From the NCBI GenBank assembly GCA_903820085.1, contig CAIJGA010000001.1, positions 124,001-188,000 of the forward strand: a DNA stretch of 64,000 bases. The letters are read 5' to 3'. This document shows positions 37,471-46,726 of this stretch, piece by piece. The position numbers and the translations under genes are program-made. The DNA is from an uncultured Chlorobiaceae bacterium (GTDB lineage: Bacteria > Bacteroidota > Chlorobiia > Chlorobiales > Chlorobiaceae). Position 1 is the stretch's first letter. Each line of letters opens with the position of its first letter. The notes under the pieces were generated by a model that was given only the letters and a program-made list of their open reading frames with translations, was not told where the DNA came from and made no database searches.

Positions 37471-37798
37471 ACCTTTTGATGTCGTCGTTGTTCCCTTTCC
37501 TTTCACCGACAATCTTGCCGAAAAACGGCGGCCGGCTCTGATTGTTTCGGGTAATTTGTTTAATAGACAGCATGACCACCTTGTTCTGGCCATGATCACC
37601 ACTGCAAAAAAAAGTTTCTGGAAGAGTGATATTCAACTGAATGATTGGAAAACAGCAAAGTTGACTGTGCCTTGCAAAGTACGCTTCAAACTCTTCACAC
37701 TCGACAGGCAGCTCATCACTCACCGCCTGGGCAGTTTATCAATATCAGATAAAGAGGCGGTCAAAAGCGCCATGAAGCTGTTTCTGGCAACCGATTGA
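37460..37798 (+). CDS. MazF/PemK-family toxin (endoribonuclease)
   Basis: About 112 residues of the CcdB/MazF fold. DVVVVPFPFTDNLAEKRRPALIVS is the family N-terminus, followed by HLVLAMITTAKKSFWKSD and the CKVRFKLFTLD strand; MazF proteins cleave mRNA. I choose GTG 37460, because AGGAGG (37448-37453) lies six bases upstream; ATG 37445 is an in-frame alternative that has no such site. It overlaps the antitoxin gene by 11 bases and ends 48 bases before mnmA. Confidence 0.82.
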   Translation: MDFKPFDVVVVPFPFTDNLAEKRRPALIVSGNLFNRQHDHLVLAMITTAKKSFWKSDIQLNDWKTAKLTVPCKVRFKLFTLDRQLITHRLGSLSISDKEAVKSAMKLFLATD

Positions 37799-37846
37799 TG
37801 ACCGTATTTCATCGGAATCGCCTGCATTATCATTTCATTTATATTT

Positions 37847-38932
37847 ATGAGCGTACAGAAAAAAGTTGTTGTCGGTATCTCTGGCGGGGTTGATTCTGCT
37901 GTTTCTGCCTGTCTGCTGGTCCAGCAGGGCTATGCGGTGACGGGGTTGAACATTAGAGTGCTCGATTCGCTTGAAGAAAGCCCTTCGCTGAAGCCTTCAC
38001 CGCTGGTGATCAGTGACCACCCTGATTTTCAGATTCCGGTTTTCACCCTGAACCTGAGCCGTAAATTCCGCGATGACGTTATCGGCTATTTTCATGAGGA
38101 TTACCTTGACGGCAGGACGCCGAACCCCTGCATGGTCTGCAACAAGAAAATCAAGTGGTTCGGACTGTTTGAGGGGCTGAAGCTGCTTGATGCGGAGTTT
38201 GTCGCTACGGGCCATTTTGCAGCCACGGCCTTCAGTGACGGAAGATACCGGCTCTATAAAGGGGCTGACCCGGAAAAGGATCAGAGTTACTTTCTCTGGA
38301 TGCTTTCGCAGAGTGATCTGGCAAAAACCCTCTTTCCGCTTGGAGAGCTGACCAAACCGGAGGTTCGCTCGCTTGCCCGCTCTTTTGGAGTAAGGGCGGC
38401 TGAAAAGAAGGAGAGCCAGGAGATCTGCTTTGTCCCTCAAGACGACTACTGCGGCTACCTCGCCAGTGCTATCCCCGGTCTGGCCGAAAGGGTGGCGGAT
38501 GGAGATATTGTGGACGAAACGGGCAAAGTGATCGGCAAGCACCGGGGCTATCCCTTTTATACCATCGGCCAGCGTCGCGGACTCGGTGTTTCCGCAAAAG
38601 AGCCGCTCTATGTCACGGCGCTCGACACGGAGCATAACCGGATCGAGGTCGGAAAAAAGTCATCCCTGGAGTGCTCATCGCTTGTCGCGTCCGGGATAAA
38701 CTGGATCGGCATCGACCGGCTCAACGACCCGATTGAGGCTTGCGGAAAAATCCGCTACCGTGACCGGGAGACGCCCTGCATGATTGAGCCTCTCGACGAA
38801 GGATCAGCAACAGTTTCATTCACTTCACCAAAAAGTGCCGTGGCAAAGGGGCAGGCGGCAGTCTTTTATCGTGACCGCGAAGTGCTTGGCGGCGGCTTCA
38901 TTACGCGAGTCATTCATAATTCCCAACCGTAA
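37847..38932 (+). CDS. mnmA: tRNA-specific 2-thiouridylase MnmA
   Basis: A 361-residue enzyme that makes 2-thiouridine at wobble position 34 of tRNA Glu, Gln and Lys. The PP-loop SGGVDS is at 12-17. Catalytic cysteines are C95 (TPNPCMVCN) and C194 (QEICFVPQ), matching the two of E. coli MnmA. GYPFYTIGQRRGLGVS and GGGFI near the C-terminus complete the family pattern. The length is normal. It follows the toxin gene but has its own short leader. Confidence 0.95.
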   Translation: MSVQKKVVVGISGGVDSAVSACLLVQQGYAVTGLNIRVLDSLEESPSLKPSPLVISDHPDFQIPVFTLNLSRKFRDDVIGYFHEDYLDGRTPNPCMVCNKKIKWFGLFEGLKLLDAEFVATGHFAATAFSDGRYRLYKGADPEKDQSYFLWMLSQSDLAKTLFPLGELTKPEVRSLARSFGVRAAEKKESQEICFVPQDDYCGYLASAIPGLAERVADGDIVDETGKVIGKHRGYPFYTIGQRRGLGVSAKEPLYVTALDTEHNRIEVGKKSSLECSSLVASGINWIGIDRLNDPIEACGKIRYRDRETPCMIEPLDEGSATVSFTSPKSAVAKGQAAVFYRDREVLGGGFITRVIHNSQP

Positions 38933-38946
38933 CCATATTATTTACC

Positions 38947-39645
38947 ATGTTTCAACGGCACCATCTCTCGCTTACCTATCTGGATCTTGCACCGGCAAAG
39001 CCGGAAAATGCCCCGCTCATGATCATGCTGCACGGCTATGGCAGCAACGAAAAAGATTTGATCCAGCTCGCTCCGTCATTGCGCCCGGAGTTCCGCTACA
39101 TCAGTGCACGGGCACCGCAAAAGATGGACGCCGGCATGTTCGGCTGGTTCCCTCTTGAGTTTACTCCGACCGGGATCAGGGTGGATCATGGTGAAGCACA
39201 ACGGGCCGTCGAGCAGTTGACCCGGTTTATTAGCGAAGTTATTGCCGAATACAAGCCTGCGGGCAACAAGGTTTTTCTGATGGGCTTCAGCCAGGGAACG
39301 GTGATGAGCTATCTGACCGCCTTTCTGGCACCGGAACTGCTGCACGGCGTCATTGCCTGCTCCGGGCAGTTGCCTGAAAAAACAGTGCCGCACGACACCC
39401 TGAAACCTGCACTGAGAAAGATGCCCTTTCTGGTAATGCATGGCATCTATGACGATATCCTGCCGATTGCAAAGGGACGGGCGGCACAAAAGTGGCTGCA
39501 GGAACATGTGGATGATCTCACCTGGCGTGAGTACCCGATTGCGCACCAAATCTCCCCGAGCGGCATCGAACTCATGCGTTCATGGCTTGAGGAGAGAGTC
39601 GAGAAAATTGAGACCTCACCCTTGCCGCCTCGGCTTCAATCCTGA
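38947..39645 (+). CDS. Phospholipase/carboxylesterase-family serine hydrolase
   Basis: A 232-residue alpha/beta hydrolase of the phospholipase/carboxylesterase (YpfH/acyl-protein thioesterase-like) group. The nucleophile elbow is GFSQGTVMS; MIMLHGYGSNEKDLIQLAP is the oxyanion region; MHGIYDDILPI supplies the Asp and YPIAHQISPSGIE the His. It would hydrolyse short carboxyl or thioesters. It starts 14 bases after mnmA on the same strand. The physiological substrate is unknown. Confidence 0.82.
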   Translation: MFQRHHLSLTYLDLAPAKPENAPLMIMLHGYGSNEKDLIQLAPSLRPEFRYISARAPQKMDAGMFGWFPLEFTPTGIRVDHGEAQRAVEQLTRFISEVIAEYKPAGNKVFLMGFSQGTVMSYLTAFLAPELLHGVIACSGQLPEKTVPHDTLKPALRKMPFLVMHGIYDDILPIAKGRAAQKWLQEHVDDLTWREYPIAHQISPSGIELMRSWLEERVEKIETSPLPPRLQS

Positions 39646-39761
39646 AAAGATCAGTCACACCATGACTCTGAAGCACTCGACGGCTCATCGCGCCTGCAGA
39701 AAATTAATTTCCCGCTTATCCGTATATTCTCTTTTTTTTAACCCCCGCCATGCTTTAACGA

Positions 39762-42700
39762 ATGAAGGATACACTTTTAAACCTGCTTGAACAGCGCATT
39801 CTTGTGCTTGACGGTGCGATGGGCACCATGATCCAGCGCCATAAATTACAGGAGGCGGACTACCGGGGCACAAGGTTTGCCGCACACTCGCATCCGCTCA
39901 TCGGGAACAATGATATCCTGGTACTGACCCGGCCGGATATCATTCATGCACTTCACTGCGACTTTCTCGAAGCAGGTTCTGACATTATCGAAACCAATAC
40001 CTTCAATGCCAACCCGATTTCACAGGCTGACTATAATGCCTCCGACCTTATAAAAGAGCTGAATGTTGAAGCTGCCCGCCTGGCTCGAAGGGCGGCGGAT
40101 GAGTATACGGCACGCACCCCCGACAAGCCGCGTTTTGTTGCCGGCTCCATCGGCCCGACCAGCAAGACGCTTTCGCTCTCGCCGGATGTCAACAATCCCG
40201 GCTTCCGGGCTGTCACCTTCCAGGAGGTGGTTGATAACTACACCCTCCAGCTTGAGGGGCTTATGGAGGGAGGCGTTGACCTGCTGCTTGTCGAAACGGT
40301 CTTCGATACCCTGAACTGCAAGGCGGCGCTCTTTTCAATTGAAGAGTTTTTCAACCGCACCGGCGTGCGCATACCGGTCATGGTCTCCGGAACGGTTGTG
40401 GATGCCAGCGGGCGTACCCTCTCCGGCCAGACCACCGAAGCATTCTGGATCTCCATCGCCCATATGCCCGACCTGCTCTCTGTGGGGCTGAACTGTGCAC
40501 TGGGTTCAAAACAGATGCGCCCCTTCATTCAGGCACTGGCCGGAATTGCCGAAAGCTATGTAAGCGTCTATCCGAATGCCGGTCTGCCGAACGAGTTCGG
40601 AGAGTATGACGACACCCCGGCCTACATGGCTGAGCAGATCGCCGGCTTCGCCACCTCCGGCTTTGTCAATATTGTCGGAGGATGCTGCGGCACCACTCCC
40701 CAACATATCAAGGCAATTGCCGAAGCGGTCAAAAACCTGAAGCCGCGCCAGCGCCCGGCAAAAAAGCATGAGCTGCAGCTCTCCGGCCTTGAACCGCTGC
40801 TGGTCAACCGCACAACCGGCTTTGTCAATGTCGGCGAGCGCACCAATGTGACCGGATCGAAAAAATTCGCCCGCCTCATCAAGGAGGGCAACTACGATGA
40901 AGCTCTCTCCATTGCCCGCCAGCAGGTCGAGAGCGGTGCACAGGTTATTGACGTCAACGTGGATGAAGGGATGCTCGACTCTGAAGCCGTGATGAAGGAG
41001 TTCTTGAACCTGATCGGCTCCGAACCCGAAATCTCCCGCGTGCCGGTCATGATCGACAGCTCGAAATGGTCGGTCATAGAGAGCGGCCTGCGCTGCGTCC
41101 AGGGCAAAAGCATTGTCAACTCCATCAGCCTCAAGGAAGGAGAAGAACTTTTCCGGCAGAGAGCCCGCAAGGTGCTGCAGTACGGCGCGGCTGCCGTGGT
41201 CATGGCCTTCGACGAAGAGGGTCAGGCCGACAGCTACTGGCGCCGTATTGAGATCTGCAAACGTGCCTACGATATTCTGACCCTTGAGGTCGGCTTCCCT
41301 CCCGAAGATATTATCTTTGACCCTAACGTACTGACCGTTGCCACCGGCATCGAAGAGCACAACAACTACGCCGTCGATTTTATCCAGACTGTCCGATGGA
41401 TCAAGGAGAACCTGCCCCACGCAAAGGTCTCCGGCGGCATCAGCAATGTCTCCTTCTCCTTCCGCGGCAACGAAACGGTTCGTGAGGCGATGCACGCCGC
41501 ATTCCTCTACCACGCCATTCGTGCCGGGCTCGATATGGGTATTGTCAATGCCGGCCAGCTCGCCATCTATGAAGATATTGATCCCGAACTGCTGGTTCGG
41601 GTTGAGGATGTGCTGCTCAACCGCCGCGCGGATGCTACCGAGCGCCTCGTCAGCTTTGCTGAAACCATTCAGGATGGCGGTGAAAAAACGGAAGCAAAGG
41701 CGGCTGAATGGAGGAGCATGGCGGTTGAGGAACGGCTGCGCCACGCCCTGATCAAGGGAATTGTCGATCATATTGAAGAGGACACCGAAGAGGCCCGCCA
41801 ACTCTACCCGAGCCCGCTCCAGGTGATTGAGGGACCGCTGATGAACGGCATGAACGCTATCGGTGACCTCTTTGCCGAAGGAAAGATGTTTTTGCCCCAG
41901 GTGGTCAAAAGCGCCCGCGTCATGAAGCGCTCGGTTGCCGTCCTGCTGCCCTATATCGAAGCCGAGAAGGCACTGAACAAGGATACAAGAGCCGCCGCCA
42001 AGGTGCTGCTTGCAACGGTCAAAGGCGACGTGCACGATATCGGCAAGAATATTGTCGCCGTTGTGCTTGCCTGCAACAACTATGATGTGGTCGATATCGG
42101 CGTCATGATGCCGTGCGACAAGATCCTTGACGCCGTAGAACGCGAAAAAGCTGACCTGCTTGGCCTGAGCGGCCTTATCACCCCTTCGCTGGATGAAATG
42201 GTGCATGTGGCAAGCGAAATGGAGCGGCGCGGCATGAAAATTCCGCTGCTCATCGGAGGCGCCACCACATCAAGAATGCACACCGCCGTAAAAATTGCAC
42301 CGGTCTATTCCGGCCCGGTCATCCAGGTGCTCGACGCCTCACGAAGCGTTCCGGTAGTCAACAGCCTGCTGAATCCGGCGCTCAGCCCGGCCTACATCGC
42401 CCGGCTCAAAATGGAACAGGCCGGACTGCGCGAAAGCCATGCATCACGCACCACTGCCAAAAAATATCTCTCGATTGAGGAGGCACGCAAGAACCGCCCG
42501 GCACTTCAGGCATCGGTCTGCAAGCCGCTGAAACCGGGAGTAACCCTGTTTGAGAATGTTACCGCCGGAGAGTTACGCCCTTATATCGACTGGACTCCCT
42601 TTTTCATGGCCTGGGAACTGCATGGCCGTTACCCGCAGATTCTCGATGACGAAAAGTACGGCGTCGAAGCGAAAAAACTCTTTGATGACGCAAACAGCCT

Positions 42701-43490
42701 GCTTGACCGGATTGAGCAGGAACAGTTGCTTGGCCTGAAAGGTGTTGCCGGACTCTTCCCTGCCAACAGCTCGGGAGACGACATTGAGGTCTACACCGAC
42801 GAGAGCCGTAAAAGCGTGCTTATGACCCTGCATACCCTCCGCCAGCAGGAGGAAAAAGCACAGGGCGAACCAAATCTGGCCCTGGCAGACTTTATCGCTC
42901 CCGTCAGCTCAGGGCTGGAGGACTACATCGGAGGCTTTGCCGTCACCGCAGGGCTCGGCATTGAAAAGATACTCAACCAGTTCAGCCTGGAGCAGGACGA
43001 CTACCACCGCATTATGACTCAGGCACTCGCTGACCGCCTGGCGGAAGCCTTTGCCGAGATGCTGCACGAGCGTGTGCGCCAGGAACTCTGGGGATATGAG
43101 CATGCTGCAAACAAGCAAGGCCGCCAGCGGTGTACCTGTCACCCAGAACCTGAATGCCAGCCACACGCTGTCCATGAGCTGCTTGCAGAAAAATACCAGG
43201 GAATCCGCCCCGCTCCGGGCTACCCCGCCTGCCCCGATCACACGGAAAAAGCGGAGCTGTTCACGTTGCTGAACGCCGAAACCAACACCGGCATCACGCT
43301 CACCGAAACGTTCGCCATGAAGCCGGCAGCCTCAGTCAGCGGCTTTTACTTTGCCCACCCGCAGTCCAGGTACTTCGTACTCGGCAAAATCGGCCGGGAT
43401 CAGGTTGAGGATTACGCCCTGCGCAAGGCTATGAGCGTCAAGGAGGCTGAGAAGTGGCTTGCCCCGGTCTTGAATTACGACCCTGAATAA
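39762..43490 (+). CDS. metH: Cobalamin-dependent methionine synthase
   Basis: A 1242-residue MetH, close to the usual ~1230. It transfers methyl from methyltetrahydrofolate to homocysteine through cobalamin. Domains in order: homocysteine-binding barrel (1-330, zinc ligands C245, C308 and C309), pterin barrel (about 350-620, start [11 protein letters not shown]), cap and B12 domain with DVHDIGKN (cobalt-binding H758), and the SAM-binding activation domain (about 905-1242, with [15 protein letters not shown]). All key residues are intact. No cobalamin riboswitch is seen in the 116 bases upstream. Confidence 0.97.
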   Translation: MKDTLLNLLEQRILVLDGAMGTMIQRHKLQEADYRGTRFAAHSHPLIGNNDILVLTRPDIIHALHCDFLEAGSDIIETNTFNANPISQADYNASDLIKELNVEAARLARRAADEYTARTPDKPRFVAGSIGPTSKTLSLSPDVNNPGFRAVTFQEVVDNYTLQLEGLMEGGVDLLLVETVFDTLNCKAALFSIEEFFNRTGVRIPVMVSGTVVDASGRTLSGQTTEAFWISIAHMPDLLSVGLNCALGSKQMRPFIQALAGIAESYVSVYPNAGLPNEFGEYDDTPAYMAEQIAGFATSGFVNIVGGCCGTTPQHIKAIAEAVKNLKPRQRPAKKHELQLSGLEPLLVNRTTGFVNVGERTNVTGSKKFARLIKEGNYDEALSIARQQVESGAQVIDVNVDEGMLDSEAVMKEFLNLIGSEPEISRVPVMIDSSKWSVIESGLRCVQGKSIVNSISLKEGEELFRQRARKVLQYGAAAVVMAFDEEGQADSYWRRIEICKRAYDILTLEVGFPPEDIIFDPNVLTVATGIEEHNNYAVDFIQTVRWIKENLPHAKVSGGISNVSFSFRGNETVREAMHAAFLYHAIRAGLDMGIVNAGQLAIYEDIDPELLVRVEDVLLNRRADATERLVSFAETIQDGGEKTEAKAAEWRSMAVEERLRHALIKGIVDHIEEDTEEARQLYPSPLQVIEGPLMNGMNAIGDLFAEGKMFLPQVVKSARVMKRSVAVLLPYIEAEKALNKDTRAAAKVLLATVKGDVHDIGKNIVAVVLACNNYDVVDIGVMMPCDKILDAVEREKADLLGLSGLITPSLDEMVHVASEMERRGMKIPLLIGGATTSRMHTAVKIAPVYSGPVIQVLDASRSVPVVNSLLNPALSPAYIARLKMEQAGLRESHASRTTAKKYLSIEEARKNRPALQASVCKPLKPGVTLFENVTAGELRPYIDWTPFFMAWELHGRYPQILDDEKYGVEAKKLFDDANSLLDRIEQEQLLGLKGVAGLFPANSSGDDIEVYTDESRKSVLMTLHTLRQQEEKAQGEPNLALADFIAPVSSGLEDYIGGFAVTAGLGIEKILNQFSLEQDDYHRIMTQALADRLAEAFAEMLHERVRQELWGYEHAANKQGRQRCTCHPEPECQPHAVHELLAEKYQGIRPAPGYPACPDHTEKAELFTLLNAETNTGITLTETFAMKPAASVSGFYFAHPQSRYFVLGKIGRDQVEDYALRKAMSVKEAEKWLAPVLNYDPE

Positions 43491-43522
43491 AGAAGCTTTT
43501 CGTCCTCTACCCGGCCTTGCAT

Positions 43523-43567
43523 CCCGGAGCAATTGGTACGATACCGTACCCGTTGCTCCGGGTTTTT
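43523..43567 (+). terminator. Terminator after metH
   Basis: CCCGGAGCAA (43523-43532) pairs with TTGCTCCGGG (43553-43562); a nested GGTAC/GTACC pair sits in the loop. A T-run follows at 43563-43567. It lies 33 bases past the metH stop. Confidence 0.85.
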
Positions 43568-43587
43568 CATGATAACAGTTCAAAAAG

Positions 43588-44151
43588 CTACCACTTCATC
43601 ATCGGCAAGGGACTGAACGGTTTGGTTTTCAGCCGCTTGATGGCAAGCCGGGAAAGCATTTTATGAAATCCTGCATTTGGATAGGCGTCAAGCACATCCG
43701 AAACAAAATCATCCGGCAGACGGAAACGGATCAGTCCGCCCGACAGATCAATCAGGTCGGCCTTTCTGAACGCTTCAACCAGCCATGAGGGATTCAGGCG
43801 ATAGCGGGTAATCTTGTGATGCTCACCGATCATGGCATCGATCTCCTTGCACCACGATGCTTTAAAGTTCTTTTCCAGATAACGCTGCGCCAGCAGTTGA
43901 GAGGGGGCAAGATAGTCCAGGGTCTTCTCTGTCCAGATCCCGAGATCATGAAAAACAGCGGCAATGGCTATTTTATTGTGCTCTGCTGCCTTTTCATCGC
44001 CAGCCAGGGCGACACAGAAATTGAAGAGGCGCAAACAGTGGTTGCGGTAGGCATCATAATCGGTGCCGAGCACAAGCCGGTAACCTTCAAGCAATTCATC
44101 AAGAAAAGCGGACTGGCGAACAACATTCATTTTCTTTGGTTTCAACTGCAT
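43588..44151 (-). CDS. HD-domain metal-dependent phosphohydrolase
   Basis: About 187 residues. The HD motif is in IAIAAVFHDLGIW, with the first ligand in RNHCLRLFNFC and later histidines in IGEHHKITRY, the pattern of small HD-domain phosphohydrolases such as 5'-nucleotidase or guanylate-related enzymes. Substrate not known. The start is uncertain: ATG 44214, 44151 or 44130 are all in frame; I give the middle one. It converges on metH. Confidence 0.68.
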   Translation of the reverse strand: MQLKPKKMNVVRQSAFLDELLEGYRLVLGTDYDAYRNHCLRLFNFCVALAGDEKAAEHNKIAIAAVFHDLGIWTEKTLDYLAPSQLLAQRYLEKNFKASWCKEIDAMIGEHHKITRYRLNPSWLVEAFRKADLIDLSGGLIRFRLPDDFVSDVLDAYPNAGFHKMLSRLAIKRLKTKPFSPLPMMKW

Positions 44152-44252
44152 TTTCAAACTGTAAACATAACACCTGAAAGCTGAAATCAAGCGAACTGAT
44201 TTTTTAACGCTCATGAAACTTTAACACATTTCCGCCGGATAAAGAGGGGCAT

Positions 44253-44280
44253 AAAAAAAGCCCTGTGTTTGACAGGGCTT
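44253..44280 (-). terminator. Terminator after the beta-barrel gene
   Basis: Read on the minus strand, AAGCCCTGT and ACAGGGCTT pair with a short loop and are followed by seven T residues. It lies about 60 bases past the stop of the outer membrane protein gene and before the HD gene. Confidence 0.85.
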
Positions 44281-44341
44281 CACTGCTAAGCCGGGCTATC
44301 AGAAATGAGCCGGTAATCACAGAGTACGAAAAGACTACTGC

Positions 44342-44962
44342 CTAAAAGAAGTAATGCACACCGGCGCCGATTGAAATGCCTGACATATCATATGTATCCG
44401 ACGGACTACCATCAGACGAATCATCATAGCCGGAGAACAAGTAGCCGACTTCAAAGTTTACGCCAAGTTCAGGAATACCTGCAAAGTTATACTCAGCACC
44501 AACCAATGGCCTTACAAGCCATAAGGTGTTAGTATATGACTCATTAAGATGAAAGTCCTCAGGATCAACATAATTCTGCTCATAATGGACCCTCCCAAGA
44601 CCGGCTTCAAGACCAACATAAAAGCGACTGTTCTCCTTGACAACCGGCGCGTACATACCCTTTATTGTACCTGCCAGAACACTCCTTTCATCATCATACG
44701 AACCCGGATATTTTCGTGATGCTGACTGTAAGTAAAGATTGCCCTCAATACCAACCTCATTGTTTATCCAGTAGCGGCTGCTCAGTCCATTCGCAACGCC
44801 ACTAATCGAAAATTCACCACTTCCAGTATTAAGATCAAGACCCTGATAACCGATGCTTAATTTTCCAATGTTCCGACCTTCTGTTGCTGAGCTTGCTGAA
44901 GCTGTCCCTGCACCAAGTGCAAGAGCAAGAGCAACTATTGCGACTGTTTTTCTCATAATCAT
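44342..44962 (-). CDS. Small outer-membrane beta-barrel protein
   Basis: A 206-residue protein with a signal peptide (about 1-24, ending GTASAS) and alternating-residue strands through the rest (for example IGKLSIGYQGLDL, FYVGLEAGLGRVHY, LGVNFEVGYLFSGY). It ends in ISIGAGVHYFF; a C-terminal aromatic is the BAM recognition signal. It resembles eight-stranded OmpA/Opa-type barrels with no further clue to function. GGAGAAAGG precedes both ATG 44962 and ATG 44956. It has its own terminator, so it is a single-gene unit. Confidence 0.78.
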   Translation of the reverse strand: MIMRKTVAIVALALALGAGTASASSATEGRNIGKLSIGYQGLDLNTGSGEFSISGVANGLSSRYWINNEVGIEGNLYLQSASRKYPGSYDDERSVLAGTIKGMYAPVVKENSRFYVGLEAGLGRVHYEQNYVDPEDFHLNESYTNTLWLVRPLVGAEYNFAGIPELGVNFEVGYLFSGYDDSSDGSPSDTYDMSGISIGAGVHYFF

Positions 44963-45199
44963 GACCTTTCTCCGTTTTTTTCTTTTTAGACGAGATTGCT
45001 TTATTGGAGCCCCCAGTCTTTGCTGCTTTAACCTTTGACCGGGCAGCTCGTTTCCACCTACTGCTTAAATATACTAATCATATTACTTATTTTTAAACAA
45101 AATAATACTGCAATAAGGGGTAAAGCAAAATACTTCATGGAAATAATTTCGCCGCACTCCTGCAGAGCGGTTGCCCATACGCTCTCTTTTCGCACATCT

Positions 45200-45940
45200 T
45201 TATTCGTTACCGTTTTTGCGTGGACCGGCCATCTCTTTTTCCAAATCACTCTCCCTGACGGTGTAGCCTGCCGGTACCTCGAATTTTGAGGCGGGAACAG
45301 CAACATTTTCCTCGATCTTTGCGGCCTTGATCATGATGCCGCCCATTTCGGTCTTGAGAGCGATTTTTTTATAGAGTACCCCGTAAGCCCTCTGACTGTT
45401 TTTCTCCTTGCTCAGCGAGACGGAATATTTTGTGCCGGTTACACCGGCAACAACTTCGCTCCCCTCTTCGCGATAGTCAAAATCCTTTTTCATCTGTTCC
45501 GCATCAATCCCCTTGCCCATCTTCATGGCCATCTCCCTGAACTTTCTGATATCAGTCTTTGTGGCCACCTTGCTCGTCTCATCCTTGCCATTGACAACTT
45601 TTTCGAGCTCATAGGAGATCATATAGTCACCATCGGTGATATCCACCTTTTTTTCATGCGTTTTCATGCCCATGATCTCCGAGTCCGTCACGCTCTCGCG
45701 GCTCTCCCTGCGCCCGTAATCATCAAAGTAAAGGGTTGATACACTCTTTATCCCCATAATCACCATTGGTTCGTAGTAAACAATACCTGACTGCAACTCG
45801 TAACGTTTGGGCGTTGAACTGATAGCCGATTCAGTCGAACTTCCCGGTTTTGCAGAATCAGATTTTTTGGAGCATCCGGAAACGAGGGTCAAGGTTGAAA
45901 GAAGCAAAAGGCCGGCAGTTCTTTTCAGGTTTGATTTCAT
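45200..45940 (-). CDS. Lipoprotein of unknown function
   Basis: A 246-residue protein with a lipoprotein signal: MKSNLKRTAGLLLL, then lipobox LVSGC (C23). The mature part opens with a serine-rich linker (about 24-45), then beta-rich segments such as LQSGIVYYEPMVIMG and STLYFDDYGRRESRE. The 'sG-i-y' and 'tlYFDDYG' phrases resemble DUF4412-like lipoproteins, but I cannot confirm a family. It lies upstream of the beta-barrel gene with a 237-base gap, and ~380 bases of non-coding DNA precede it. Confidence 0.65.
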   Translation of the reverse strand: MKSNLKRTAGLLLLSTLTLVSGCSKKSDSAKPGSSTESAISSTPKRYELQSGIVYYEPMVIMGIKSVSTLYFDDYGRRESRESVTDSEIMGMKTHEKKVDITDGDYMISYELEKVVNGKDETSKVATKTDIRKFREMAMKMGKGIDAEQMKKDFDYREEGSEVVAGVTGTKYSVSLSKEKNSQRAYGVLYKKIALKTEMGGIMIKAAKIEENVAVPASKFEVPAGYTVRESDLEKEMAGPRKNGNE

Positions 45941-46321
45941 TGAAGTAGATGGTGTAATGTTAAGAGAGTCCGCGATGTATAAACTTACGCATATCCATAG
46001 GGATTGTCAAATTTTTACACCGCGCGAAGTGAACTTAACCACCTCACGTATGCCGTGTAGAGCTATAAAAATAATAGGGTCCATTCCGGATTTATTGCTG
46101 TGAATTGACAGAATACTTTGTACTTTATGTTATGATGAGCTATAGCACGTTCTGAGCCTTGGGCATTGTGGGCAAAATCAGCCCTAACGGGAGTATTGGC
46201 GGCACGGAATTGGCTGGAAAACACCTGATAATCTCTTTTATTTTATCGTCATGCATCATTGGCTGACGAAATTCATTTTCACCAACATCTACAATTCAAT
46301 AAACCTTAAATAATAAATACC
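45941..46321. other. Intergenic region with a possible promoter for the chlorosome-type gene
   Basis: About 380 bases between divergent genes. A perfect TTGACA (46105-46110) is followed by TATGTT (46126-46131, spacer 15) and TATGAT (46131-46136, spacer 20); neither spacing is ideal. The 200 bases before the gene would then be a long leader. No hairpin or RNA family was recognised. A 43-codon frame starting at 45975 has no ribosome-binding site and is not called. Confidence 0.4.
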
Positions 46322-46615
46322 ATGTCGAACGAATCAATCAATGATTTCTCTGTTGCTTTCAACAATCTTCTGAAAACCGTCGGATCACTTGCCCAGCAGC
46401 AGTTTGACCTGTTGAACCTTGGAATCAAGGCTGCCGGACAGGTTATTGAGCCTCTGGTCAAAACATCTTCAGATCTTCTTGGCAGTGCCGTCAAAACATC
46501 TTCAGAACTTGTCAGCAGTGCTGTCAAAACATCTTCGGATCTTGTTGGCAACGTCATCAATACTGTCGGCCAGGTTTTCCAGAACGTCACCTCTTCTTTT
46601 GCTCCGAAAAAGTAA
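46322..46615 (+). CDS. csmB: Chlorosome envelope protein, CsmB/CsmF-like
   Basis: A 97-residue hydrophobic/amphipathic protein. The start (MSNESINDFSVAFNNLL), the AQQQFDLLNLGIKAAGQVIEPL helix and the tail VGNVINTVGQVFQNVTSSFAPKK follow the pattern I recall for CsmB/CsmF of Chlorobi, which coat the chlorosome. Those proteins are about 75 residues; here residues 46-78 are three tandem 11-residue units beginning VKTSS, which explains the extra length. Assignment is from memory of the family and is the main uncertainty; a phasin-like protein is the alternative. Single gene with its own terminator. Confidence 0.6.
   Translation: MSNESINDFSVAFNNLLKTVGSLAQQQFDLLNLGIKAAGQVIEPLVKTSSDLLGSAVKTSSELVSSAVKTSSDLVGNVINTVGQVFQNVTSSFAPKK
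46457..46555 (+). repeat. Three 33-bp tandem repeats inside the chlorosome-type gene
   Basis: Units begin GTCAAAACATCTTC at 46457, 46490 and 46523. Each encodes V-K-T-S-S-[DE]-L-[LV]-[GS]-[SN]-[AV]. The copies differ by only a few bases, which suggests a fairly recent expansion or gene conversion. The reading frame is kept. Confidence 0.92.
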
Positions 46616-46636
46616 GAGCTCTCTTTTTAAGTATTG

Positions 46637-46673
46637 AAAAAGCCCCCTGTGCCAAATGCATAGGGGGCTTTTT
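46637..46673 (+). terminator. Terminator after the chlorosome-type gene
   Basis: AAAAAGCCCCCT (46637-46648) and AGGGGGCTTTTT (46662-46673) form a perfect 12-bp stem followed by further T residues, 21 bases past the stop. Confidence 0.9.
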
Positions 46674-46726
46674 TTGTTTGAACTGTCGGATAGACCGGTC
46701 GGTCTGGCCAGTTCCTTGTGGATTTT

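Noticed and set aside
39646-39761. Cobalamin riboswitch upstream of metH
   Set aside because: The gap is 116 bases, too short for the ~200-base class, and no B12-box-like sequence is seen.
45975-46103. 43-codon plus-strand frame upstream of the chlorosome-type gene
   Set aside because: It has no convincing ribosome-binding site and no recognisable features.
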